Shown piece after piece: positions 44,678 through 54,553 of a stretch of DNA of 64,000 bases. This DNA comes from Endocalyx cinctus (taxonomy: Eukaryota; Ascomycota; Sordariomycetes; Amphisphaeriales; Apiosporaceae). The position numbers and the translations under genes are program-made. Position 1 is the stretch's first letter; the number at the start of each line of letters is the position of its first letter. The notes under the pieces were generated by a model that worked only from the letters and a program-made list of their open reading frames with translations, was not told where the DNA came from and searched no databases. The stretch spans positions 124,001 to 188,000 of the forward strand of contig BCKC01000013.1 of NCBI GenBank assembly GCA_001600455.1, written 5' to 3'.

Positions 44678-45492
44678 TTACAAGAGGTGAAGATACTGCT
44701 GAAATTCTGTAATAAGTTCGGGAACGTCCAGTTTGGAATCTTGGGCTTTGGCAATTGTTTCTGAGAGGCAAATACACGCATGAACAACCTTAGCAGGGAG
44801 AGCTTCAGCCACCTCGGAAGCAATTATCCTCAGCGACGGCTCGTTAATATTTGACGATCTTTTACTATAAGACTAAGATATTATTTATATCATTATAGCC
44901 ACAGAAAAACTTACGCTATTACCTCCGCATTCTTTGGATAAATAATTAGTAAAAATGGCGAAGGTCCTGCAAGTTGTAGCCATCTTCGAGCGAGTCTTTT
45001 CCGTTCTAAAAGCTCGCGTCGAGATATATTCCTCTCTTGGGCTTTCATATATATATCGACTGCAATGGCTGCATTCCGGTACCCAGTCACTTTGTGGATA
45101 ATACCGTCTAATCGATCAACCGCAATGATTTCTTCTAACGTGTGAAAGACAGCCATTAATTGTACACAAGCTAACCTAGTTAGTAATGTATCCCCTGATT
45201 TTAAAATAACGCTATCTATCACTTTGAAAGCATCGATGATTATAGAGTCAGAACTTCTAATATTTGTAGGAATAGTAGTTTGTCGGATTAGATAAGTCCC
45301 GTTGACTAAGATCTTCCTATTATTAATAAAGAAGCCGATAGGCTCTTTATTGACCAACATTAACGAGAACTTATTATGTTGGGGGATATTTCTTACGGAT
45401 AAAGGGGCTGTCTTATTATCTGTTATTCCATCGCTTTGCTTATAAGAGAGGTCGTTCAAAGATAACTCAGCAAAGCGATTAGGAAGATCCAT
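44678..45492 (-). CDS. 254-aa protein, unknown
   Basis: Exons 45492-44915 and 44864-44678 (50-bp intron, GTAAGT donor, CTTATAG acceptor) give an exact frame. It is helical and mostly charged, with LTRLACVQLMAVFHTLEEII and ISRRELLERKRLARRWLQLA. The second exon adds RIIASEVAEALPAKVVHACI, a further helical segment, and ends QYLHLL. No recognised domain. Splice agreement and codon pattern support it. Confidence 0.6.
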
Positions 45493-45746
45493 TATATTTG
45501 TAAAGAAAAAAGTCGACTTGAACTTAGAGGGAGGAAGACTTATTCTTTTTTCTTAAGTATTGCTAGAGTAGCGTATGATTTGCTAAAATCCTAATTTTCT
45601 ATTTCTTGGTTCTTAATTCGAGGTTCCGATTTCATATCTCCGATTTCGTGTCTTTTATTTTTCATTGCCCCCTGCTACTAATTCTGTTTCCTTATTTCGT
45701 GATTCTTATTTCATGATTCTTATTTTGTAATTCCTATGTATTTCGT

Positions 45747-45822
45747 CGCTCCCCTGCTTTTGTCGCTCCCCTGCTTTTGTCGCTCCCCTGCTTTCGTCGC
45801 TCCCCTGCTTTCGTCGCACTGT
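45747..45822 (+). repeat. GTCGCTCCCCTGCTTT minisatellite
   Basis: Four consecutive copies of a 17-base unit GTCGCTCCCCTGCTTTT/C, ending in a partial fifth. Confidence 0.9.
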
Positions 45823-46390
45823 TATGCGTTATGTTTTCCTATTTTGTGGTTCCTTTCGTAGCTCTCACAAATAGCTGAGTATAAGTATTTCCCAGCTTTT
45901 TGTTAATGTAGTGTAACTACAGGTCTGAGGTAAAAATTTTTTTATAGCACTATTCTAATAACTATTACAGCACTACTCCAATAGGTGTATATACTGTACT
46001 TAAGTAGTTATTACACTAGTGTGGCCCGTATACTATATAGAGCACGTGTCAGAGTACTAACTATGCTAACGGCAACCTATGCTCAAGCTACCGTCCCACT
46101 CCATATATTATATACACCAATAGTAATTATTGTCCTTTGTTTTATATAATAATATAACTATGAAACTTCATCCCACAATAAATAATAATAATAATAAGTT
46201 CTATCATCACAAGAGTGAAATGGGTGTTACGAGTTAACGGAAATGCGAGCGTTTCCGGAATGAAGCGGTAGCTGATCCCGCCTTACTCATTATCAAGAGC
46301 GCACCTTGACATTCCCAACAAGAAGTCGATGGTCCTCCAAGATATCGACTGCTCTATTGTACCAATCATTCCAACATCCTTGAATACTGG

Positions 46391-46423
46391 CCCCCCCCCC
46401 CTCAAGATGGTTCACGGGGGGGG
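46391..46423. repeat. C11...G8 inverted homopolymers
   Basis: An 11-base C run, a 14-base spacer, then an 8-base G run; can form a stem-loop. Possibly an assembly-sensitive site. Confidence 0.7.
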
Positions 46424-46718
46424 AATATATTATTACGAAACAACGCCCTTCATGTTAGCTCACCCTCCACCACACTGGCTGTACAGAAACTCTTCGGGCA
46501 TGCTATAAACCTGTCTGATCACCCTCTCTAATCGAAAGTACTCATTGCGCCACACCTTCGCCTTGCCGTGATGTTTGCGCCGCTTTGCCTAGGCAGGACG
46601 TGAACGTTATCTGTGGGAGGTTCCCTCTAGCCGCGGGCTAAAGGGAGGTCAGCAAGGAAGGTGTGGGGAGGTTTTAAATCTTTTTTAGCCGCCCCGTTTC
46701 ACCGCCCTCTGATGCATG

Positions 46719-46810
46719 GGATTAAAAGACGAAAAAAAAAGAAAGAAAAGAAAAGAAAAGTAGCCGCGACAGAGTAAAACTAGTGGACTTCTTGGCACAA
46801 TGCTACGTTA
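46719..46810 (+). repeat. dispersed repeat, family 3 copy a
   Basis: GGGATTAAAAGACGAAAAA, then AAAAGTAGCCGCGA, then a partly matching TGGACTTCTTGGCAC; direct partner at 57566-57690. Confidence 0.55.
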
Positions 46811-47029
46811 TTCTTATGCAACTTTAAAAAAAGAGTGACATGCTAGCAGAGCTACGAGTAAGCTATAGTGGAACTAGTGGGCTTATGTTCTGTAAATTAG
46901 CTTTATTGGTTTAGTGTAGGTAGAATACAGTTGAAATAAACAAAACTACAGTCTGAAAACGTTCCGGTTCTAGTATTATCATTACTACACTATTTAAATC
47001 TCCGGAGCTATCGACGATATCTAAAATCA

Positions 47030-47440
47030 TATTCGCAAGGGGCTAAATATTATAAAAGCGGAAAACTTTCGGTAAGGGCGTTCGCTAACATCGCTGCATC
47101 CTAACGGAACTAACACCCCGCGATAAGGCCGCGATCTTGTCGGCCGGAAACGGTTTGCTAGCTGCGCTAATGCGCCGATGTTACCGAGCAAGCGATTGTG
47201 TTCGATATCTCCGACCAAAGTAGATTCTAGCATATTACCGAACCGCGTTCACCGGCGCATGATCGTCCACGATTATGGGAAGCCTAAGTGCGCAAACCAC
47301 CACCCCTTCTCGAGTTGTTCCATAATCGATTCGCTTTTCGAGATAGTTCAGGTAATTTTTACCGCTTCCAGTCATTGACAAACTTTTGAGCAGCGTCATC
47401 CACGATCTTGTTGACCTCGCCATGGCCAATACTAGCATGG
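47030..47440 (-). pseudogene. frameshifted coding remnant, unknown
   Basis: Two adjoining frames read through a GC-richer segment: MARSTRSWMTLLKSL to VDDHAPVNAVR, then, shifted by one base near 47235, GNMLESTLVGDIEHNRLLG and LAQLANRFRP. The continuity suggests one former gene with a frameshift. Family not recognised. Confidence 0.3.
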
Positions 47441-48266
47441 GTGGCCTTTCTCATTGCCATCTCCCTCTACTCTTTCTCTACCTCCTTCCATGTCACCGAG
47501 TCCATGTCATTTTTTTTACCCTTCGTATTCTAACACTTAACATGTATACTAATATGAGAAAACCTCTTAGTGAACTCCGAGGACCTGACACCAAGATGGA
47601 GAACAAAAAGCACTGTTATCGCCTGCTTGTTACCAGACCTTTCCCCCACCCCCCCACTATCTTAGGTCTTATCAATCATAAATCATACATCCTGCGAAAA
47701 CCTTTGGAAATCAGGTAGATCCATCTTACTAAAGGATTGAAGGGGGTGGGTTGAGGTGGGGTAATATATTTAGGCAAGGGTTTTGCATATCTGCGACAAT
47801 TCCTAGAAGCACGTAAACGTGTCTTATCAAATAAATAAACATAGATTCGTGCTCATCTACCCTTCTAAGAACATTACGCTTGCATGACAGATTTCTCAAC
47901 TTGGCAATGAGTTTAAAATTTGAAGTACAATGACCTATAGATATGCCTCCTGCAAACGAAGCCCGGGTCATAGTTATACACATAGACACTTCGAGACTGA
48001 TGCGCCTTCTCGAAAAGAGCCACGGTAGTAACATTGTTCAGGTTTACACGATGCACTAAATCATGCGCTTACAGGTGATGGTATCCGAACCGCACATTTC
48101 TTATAGCGCCTCTTTAATCTGTACGGGGATAGTGCCATTGCGCCATAAGTTATGTGCCGTATTGACTCTAAAGCGTAGGATTTGCCCAAGTTCTCTCGCT
48201 ATAAAAGATATTGTTATTCCATACATGAAGTAATTCTTTTTGACCTCCATATCCTCTAAGTTCTAT

Positions 48267-48520
48267 TAGGGCCACATAATATTCTCTTTGACGCCGAGAA
48301 GTGCTCGATCGGAATAATTGATTGGGAGGTGACAGGCTTCGTGCCTAAAGATTGGATAAGGACCAAATTTCGCGTATCTTGGGCTATGGATTTCGACTTT
48401 CCGGGAGACGATGTTAAACGGTGTAAGGACTGGAGAGAGAGAGTTCAGGTTAAATTAGGGGAAGAAGGTTATGCCGAGGTTGCGAGCGAATGGAAAGCAA
48501 AGTGGGCAAAAGGTGCATAG
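48267..48520 (+). pseudogene. APH-family kinase fragment
   Basis: Reads GPHNILFD, then GIIDWEVTGFVPKDWIRTKF and on to a stop at 48520. This is the C-lobe end of an APH-fold kinase (catalytic loop Asn, then the IIDWE metal aspartate, then the PxDW helix). It begins right after an AG acceptor, but no upstream exon with the catalytic histidine and N-lobe was found. Related in family, not identical, to the gene at 40583. Confidence 0.7.
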
Positions 48521-48592
48521 GGGGAAGTGTTCACGAAGTCATAGTTGAAAGTATTCTGATTTATTCTTGTATTCCCTATCAAATACATCTAA

Positions 48593-49200
48593 TCATCCCT
48601 CAACTCCATGGTTCTTAACCCATAATCCCTCTTCGTGTAGCTCAAATTCACTATCTTTAAGTACCCGAACCGTCAATTTCTTGCCAAAAGTGATATCTTT
48701 TAACCACTTGTCCATCATATCAGCCCAAGGACCCATTCCAACCCCATGTTTCCCTTCGCACTCCACGTAAAGCTCAACAGGACGTGCCTGTCGATTCATT
48801 TTTATAGCTAAGAGTATAGAATTACGCACTATGACATCCCTGTCTTCTTTGGTGTAATAAATAGATATAGGTGGCGTTGTTAGTAATATTCGATTTTGAA
48901 TAGATAGCTTCTCAACTAGTTCCGATGAGGGCTTTTCTCCGAGCAACTTTGTCGCGATGGAGGATGGGTGTCACCTTCTTTTATGGATATGACTGAGTAG
49001 CATAAGATAGCGAAATCCACCGATACCCCTGGCTCCGTAGCAGCATATCCGCCGATATGGCCGCCAGCAGACCAGCCCCAAATACCCAATGTCTTTATTT
49101 CCTTACGGATTTCTTAAACAGCTTCCATAGCCTCTTCCATCGGTTTTGGGTAATTAAATGGGCTCTCCATTTTGGCTACATGTATACTCGAGATGCCAAA
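48593..49200 (-). pseudogene. alpha/beta hydrolase remnant
   Basis: The minus strand encodes FNYPKPMEEAMEAV, a TAA stop, then IRKEIKTLGIWGWSAGGHIG with the nucleophile elbow GWSAGG, then CYSVIS. The frame changes before a C-terminal portion (PSSELVEKLSIQNR, PISIYYTKEDRDVIVRNS, CEGKHGVGMGPW) holding the catalytic histidine. It belongs to the BD-FAE / acetylxylan-esterase-like branch. At least one stop and one frameshift make it non-functional. Confidence 0.7.
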
Positions 49201-50050
49201 CATCGAACTGTTGCAGCCACTCAGTAGGCTTTAGGACGCTATATTAAAACCCGACATATTTATATCGACCTCCGGGTATTATGAGAACCGCTTAATATTT
49301 CGGAGTATTTTTGGACGATCAGAAACTTGGAAGAATGGTCTTGTCCGTAATAAATAAAGCTGAGTTGCCTTGCTTTACGCCCAACCTAGGCGCCACTTAT
49401 GGCCATTTGTAATCTCAAAGACTCCGCAAACTTCAACTTAACGAAGATCTCAAGAACGATACTCTGCCTTTGGAAGAATTTCTGGAATCTGCTTCTCAGA
49501 GGGGAACACTATCAGTAGTGAAAGCGATGATTAGCATCATAACATGCAGGACCCGGAATTCAGTTCTATGGCATTATTAGATTCTAGGTATACGAACAAA
49601 TTGATTTCTAGAATGTATACGAAAATAATTACTACTCAATTTTCTTTCTTTCCTCTTACAAGCGCTGCCATTCTTGATGTAAAATATATTAAAAGGGGTA
49701 AACCAACAAGTACATCAGTACCTTACATATACTAACCCCTTATTCGTCATACACTCATTAGGTGGAAATTATATGGTCATTAGGGCTGATCATAAGTAAT
49801 AGTTAAGCATAAATTTCCATTTAGTCTGTTAGGGGCATGAGTTATTACGCGCAGAAGCTCCCGCCTTATATATAGGATTGGGGGGTAAGAATTAATAGAA
49901 TTTTCATTAAGCTCTTCAACTATACTTCTATCCTAAGTTCTGGCTACGTAACCGTGCGGCCCTATACTCTAACGTACTCCATTACCCTCAGACTCCCAAG
50001 ATTTTATTTTTACTAAAATAAAGAGCGTTTCTATTACATTTTTCACCATC
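49201..50050. other. intergenic with decayed copy of small acidic gene
   Basis: 49494-49542 (TTCTCAGAGGGGAACACTAT, then AGCGATGATTAGCATC) matches the 3' end of the gene at 43804 (CTCTCAGAGGAGACTATGAC, then the same AGCGATGATTAGCATC). Nothing else recognised. Confidence 0.5.
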
Positions 50051-50903
50051 ATGATCCCCTTGAACTACGCTCAAGAAGCCACTATATACCTGGCCCTTAT
50101 TTTTGAAATCATACCTACAATCTTCAGCTGCATATCGGTTTATAGATTGCGATCTAGCATACACCAGTCACCACTGCCCGTGGCTGTAATGTATTGGCGT
50201 ATATTCACAACATTTATTTTAGTCAAATCTGTCGTCAGCATCGGAATCTCATTCTTGTATGCTATTCTACTATGGAAAGAGGGCGAGCTTTGGTTTCCCT
50301 ACTTCTGCGGAACTATTGTTCTATGGAGCACGATACGCGAGGTAGGTAGAATTAGGATTGCACTCTCTTATTGTTGCTGACCAGACTTAGTCCTTATTAG
50401 CAATCGGAACGTGGAGTTATGGCCAGCGGATGTTCGCGCCCATTCCGTTGGCCTGTATATCAACCATCGTATGTTTGTTGTTCTCCGCGGGAATAGTTAC
50501 TAAAAGCTGGCCTCCGCTTTGGAGCCGGTCTTTGTACCATAGTTCAACGTATTTATACCGGCTCTGGATGATGTGGGAGTGGTTACGAATTATGCAGGAC
50601 ACCGTACAAAACAGACTTTTCTTCGCTACGCATCTCGCTCTCCAAGTTTTAGTTTTTAATATTAGCACAATTGGACTAATATTTCCTACCACAACCAAAG
50701 ATCTTCTGGTAAGTTTTCATCTCTAATTAAGTAATAGTCGTTTTTAACTTTCTTAGTTTCTCACGATCTTAATTTCTACTTATGATATCGTAGTACTCGT
50801 CGTCGGGGCGTGTTGGAAATGGATCGGATACTGTCGAGCGGGTAGAAACAACGTATTACAGACGAGACCATCTGACGTTGCCCTAAGGAGCATGTCTTCC
50901 TAA
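50051..50903 (+). CDS. multi-pass membrane protein, unknown
   Basis: Exons 50051-50345, 50401-50708 and 50757-50903 give an exact 249-aa frame; intron donors GTAGAA and GTAAGT, acceptors TATTAG and CTTAG. Six to seven hydrophobic helices are visible (ATIYLALIFEIIPTIFSCIS, FILVKSVVSIGISFLYAILL, ACISTIVCLLFSAGIV, LALQVLVFNISTIGLIF, STYDIVVLVVGACW). The short basic C-terminal tail (CRAGRNNVLQTRPSDVALR) is presumably cytosolic. The 7-TM-like layout recalls fungal integral-membrane or PTH11-type proteins, but no defining motif was seen. Confidence 0.65.
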
Positions 50904-51265
50904 TATATATATGCTAGTGCATTCTCGCCCACTACTTGTTTATAGTTCTCTGATTGTTTATCAATGATGATAGAGCAATTAACCATAGCCGCGAAGGTTA
51001 AAAGTTCCGAGGGAGAACTGCACGAAAGAGCAACGGGAGTAGTAATACGCGATTGAACTAGGAAGATGAGGCCCCGGATCTTGGTGGATGTTAAGATGAA
51101 GTAGATGGTCTTATTCACTTAGAAGTAAAGAGATAGATATATATTTGATCAATAAGTTTTATTAAAAGCCCATTTAGCCATATTTACTATGTCTTTACTG
51201 TCACTATTTTGGAACGGAATCCGATATCGAGCAACATATATCTCAACCCCGAATGCGGTATTTAA
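50904..51265. other. intergenic, nothing firm
   Basis: Two small minus-strand frames with hydrophobic segments (50900-51118, 51149-51397) overlap the zinc-finger frame; not called. Confidence 0.4.
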
Positions 51266-51532
51266 TGTCCACAAACAGAGTTTGTAGAGCATGAGAAGGA
51301 CCATGATAAGGACCATGAGCTCAGACAATGCCCTTTCCCCAACTGCATCGGATTTCCTTCTACCAATACCCTCCCCACGCATATACGCTACAAGCATTCG
51401 ATTGCATCATGTCCATTTTGTGCCGCACATACAGAGGATTTGGACGTACATACCCAGTGCCGCGTAGACAGCCTGAAGATGGTCCTCTTTGCCAGTCTCA
51501 TAGCCATGAGCCTCGAGAGTCTCCGGCTCTAG
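51266..51532 (+). pseudogene. two-finger C2H2-like fragment
   Basis: An open frame without its own ATG contains CPFPNCIGF then TLPTHIRYKH (C-x4-C-x12-H-x4-H), directly followed by CPFCAAHTEDLDVHTQC, a second Cys/His cluster. It ends at a TAG at 51530-51532. It probably represents the last exon of a z-finger gene whose upstream exons I could not locate, or a remnant. Confidence 0.45.
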
Positions 51533-52198
51533 TGAAGTAAGAACCAGGTTAGCGACAGCACTGACGAAGTGATCCTCATCGGTTGGGCGGACGCAGCCCG
51601 GCTTCCCGGCTTTTTCCTTGTCCCGTATTACAAGATACTTGGAATAAGTAAATATATACCATTATGGTATAAATCCTGGTTAATTATTCTAACTCCACAA
51701 ATCCTGCATATGCACTTGCCGATATCTATCACCGCCGGCGTAGGGAAACCCTCCGCGTTCTCAATACCATTGGAGATGTCCAATTATTATGAAGTTTGCG
51801 AATTCTACATCTTGAGCATAAGTGTGTTAGATTGAATCCTGCGATAAAGTGCGGGTAAAGACCACTGATTGACAACCCCTGATTTGTTTCAAGTTCCTAG
51901 CTTACTGCAGTAGGCAAGTGTATTCGGATACCTCCCCGGCTGACTTTATGCAGGGATCGTATTTCCCCAACATTGTAAAGCTGAGTATTTCAGGGGTTGC
52001 GGCATAACTCAACGGGCTTTCGAACCAGCGCCGCTTACCCTTTCTTCGAATGACCGTCTAAAACCGATAGCGAGCGCTTTTCTTGAAAAAAGTTTTTTTT
52101 TTTTTTTTCAGTTTTCATGTTCGTTTTTTTTCTTCAACTCGTATATTCATAAAACTTGACGTCTATGTTATGCCCCATCTATTAAATACTCCTTCGTA
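51533..52198. other. intergenic, nothing recognised
   Basis: Contains a T17 run (about 52095-52111). No coding exon recognised. Confidence 0.4.
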
Positions 52199-52919
52199 AT
52201 GGTGAAGATTAAAAGCAGTAAACGGAGAAAATTTTGGTAAGATTCATTTTTTGACTTGTTTACTTTCTTCGCCTCGTTTTTCTTTAAAAAAAAAAAAAAA
52301 AAAATCACTGACATATCACTGTGATAGCGAGGAGCCGAGTAATATCAATCCAGATATTGCGTTTGATGAGATTATCGTCAATACTTCGTGCCAATATACG
52401 AAAACCTCTCCTAGTCGAGCTGTGTCGGAGTATGAAGAGAAGGTGCCGAGTAATGAGCCTGTGTCGGTTTCTCATTATCCAAAGCGGAAGCGTTCTACCA
52501 CGAGTCTCGATATTCCTTTCCAGTTACATGTTAATCGCCACGACTCCAACCGCCGGCGTAGTGGGAATGCTACGAGCACACTTTCTGATCAAACCCCCAT
52601 AGCCGAACAACAACCTCAGGCCCAAACCCACCCACAGGTACAGCCGCGACAGCACGCGCGACGCGAAATGCTCACTAGAAAAGTAATGAGCATAAAGAAT
52701 ATCCTCCAGGAAGAGCAGCAGCAAGGTCAGCAAGCGCAGCTGGCCCAGTCGTGTATACAGCCACCTGTTGACGAAACCAAGATATATATGGGTATCAAAT
52801 ACGAGCGAAAGCAGAACGGGCCGTTTTCTGGCAAGCTCGCTAGCCAAGGTACCATTATTACCATCGACAACGAGGATTACGTCAAATACAGTGTCCTCAT
52901 ACAGCCGATTTTCTTTTAA
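52199..52919 (+). CDS. 209-aa basic/Gln-rich protein
   Basis: A 38-base first exon (52199-52236) encoding MVKIKSSKRRKF and a second exon (52328-52919) are separated by a 91-bp intron that contains an A19 run and ends with a CACTGAC branch and GATAG acceptor; phase is kept. The protein has two basic clusters (SSKRRKF, YPKRKRS, NRRRSG) and a Gln-rich region (EQQPQAQTHPQVQPRQ, EEQQQGQQAQLAQ). Likely nuclear. The helix RREMLTRKVMS is reminiscent of the 25067 gene's TRKEMLRKELE. Family uncertain. Confidence 0.55.
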
Positions 52920-53562
52920 AGCTACGGTACATATAAGTAGGTTCGTTTTGTTACCCATGTTTGTTTATCTACATGGGCTATTTTTAAGACATCAGTTCCT
53001 GTCGATTTCATTTCACTGGCGTCATTTTCGACTTTGTTTCTCGGAGGGAGATTTTTTCTTTTTAAAAAAAATAATACCCCCTTTCCTACAAGGGTTTTTT
53101 GTTTAAACCATCTCATTTTCTTCGTATTCAGCAAGCATCGCAGCGAAGGACCAAAAAGGTTCAGAGCCTCCACATCAATCCAAATCCCCCTCTTACTAGA
53201 AAACTGCGCAAAATACAAGATTTGTTTCACATCTCCTACCGTCTTTGCATGAATTCCACGGATATAGATGTAATGTGGATACCCTCGCCAGGTCTTTCCC
53301 AGGTAAAACCCAAAGAGGTTCCAATACCGGAATCGCCAGTTTGTGTGGGATGGATATATCAGGTTTAGTTATAAAGACGTGCCCATTAAGGCGGGGATTA
53401 CGATCCTTTAAATCGTAATATTGGCTAGCGAGGTCTCTCCACATCAAAGTTCGTGATGTTACATGACACTATATTAAAATAAAAAGCAACTCTCTTATCC
53501 TGTAAAATGTACCCCAGAATTCACAGGACTATTAGTTATAACAAATACTCATTGTGCCGTGA
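52920..53562. other. intergenic, nothing firm
   Basis: Overlapping short frames on both strands, none with a recognisable motif. Confidence 0.4.
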
Positions 53563-53935
53563 TTAACATGTTAACGTTCGGAAACAGCGGAGATAGTCTG
53601 TATTGACTGCGGTCTCGAGTTGGGATAATATATAACATTGCGTTTTTCTACTAGCCTGGTGACTTTGTAATTTAGAGCGAGCGCCGAACTGCATGGCGCA
53701 TTTTTCACATTGATAATTCTTGTTACGACGAGTGCGGGCTGAATCCTTTCTGGCCTTGAGAAGCTTGGATGGACATATGAGTCTGTGTCGGTCTAAATGG
53801 CTGGTAGAAGAGAAAGGTTTGTTGCATGTTTGACATGTAGTTATATTGACGACTATGTAAACGTTGATGTAGGCGAAAACTAGAAATACTTTGAACGATC
53901 TTGCTGCATTTGAGACATGGATTCCACACTAATTT
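53563..53935 (-). pseudogene. three-finger C2H2 gene with frameshift
   Basis: Finger 1, CLKCSKIVQSISSFRLHQRL (C-x2-C-x12-H-x3-H), is in one frame. After a one-base shift near 53850, the next frame reads CQTCNKPFSSTSHLDRHRL (finger 2) and then, 16 residues later, CEKCAMQFGARSKLQSHQ (finger 3), ending at 53563. The fingers are well conserved, so the frameshift is recent or a sequencing artefact. The upstream start is not visible. Confidence 0.65.
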
Positions 53936-54553
53936 TAAGCCCCTGTCTTCTAGCTTTCGACAAACCCCTGTTTTATTTTACGCTGCTACATACTATGTAG
54001 ACTAACAGAGTCGGGCGTCTAGTAATTTTAAGTACCCCAATCCTGATCAAGAACCCACGACCCCTTTTTCAAAAAAAAAAAAAAAAACATTTGGGGGACG
54101 GGGGTGGAGGGGTTTCATTTGCCTTCGCTCATAACAGGAGTCTAGGTTTCGCTCACAACGAGATCCATACTAATAGATAAAGTCAATTTCCATCCCTGAA
54201 AGGCAACCAACTGGTACCTGCACTACCCTCCTCTAGAAGTAGCAGTACATAAGAAATACGATGTGTCGAAGAGCTGAGCTTACCTGTTTGCGACGACCAC
54301 ATGAGGAATAGCACTTGCTGTTTCCAATTATTTTTCTACTTAGTACTTGGTAAACAATCTATTACAGAAGTTAGTACTTTGTACGGGTTAACAAAAGACC
54401 ATTTTAGTTAGTTAAATTGATACCCATGGCTTGTTTTCCCGCACTGTGAGGCTAAAAATAACCTTGCGTGTAAATTTGATCCTCATCTTTCTTCCCCGCT
54501 CTAGCTTAGGTACCGACCTCCTCAAACTACATTCTTGAAGTAAAGTTACAACC
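53936..54553. other. intergenic with A17 tract
   Basis: A17 run at about 54070-54086 followed by G-rich GGGGGACGGGGGTGG. Otherwise nothing recognised; promoter of the next gene. Confidence 0.45.

Larger units (their letters stand above)
45493..48266. other. 2.8-kb gene-poor interval
   Basis: Contains a minisatellite, a C/G hairpin, a repeat shared with 57.57 kb, AATAATAATAA repeats and a GC-rich region with broken coding on the minus strand near 47.0-47.4 kb. No intact gene found. Confidence 0.5.
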
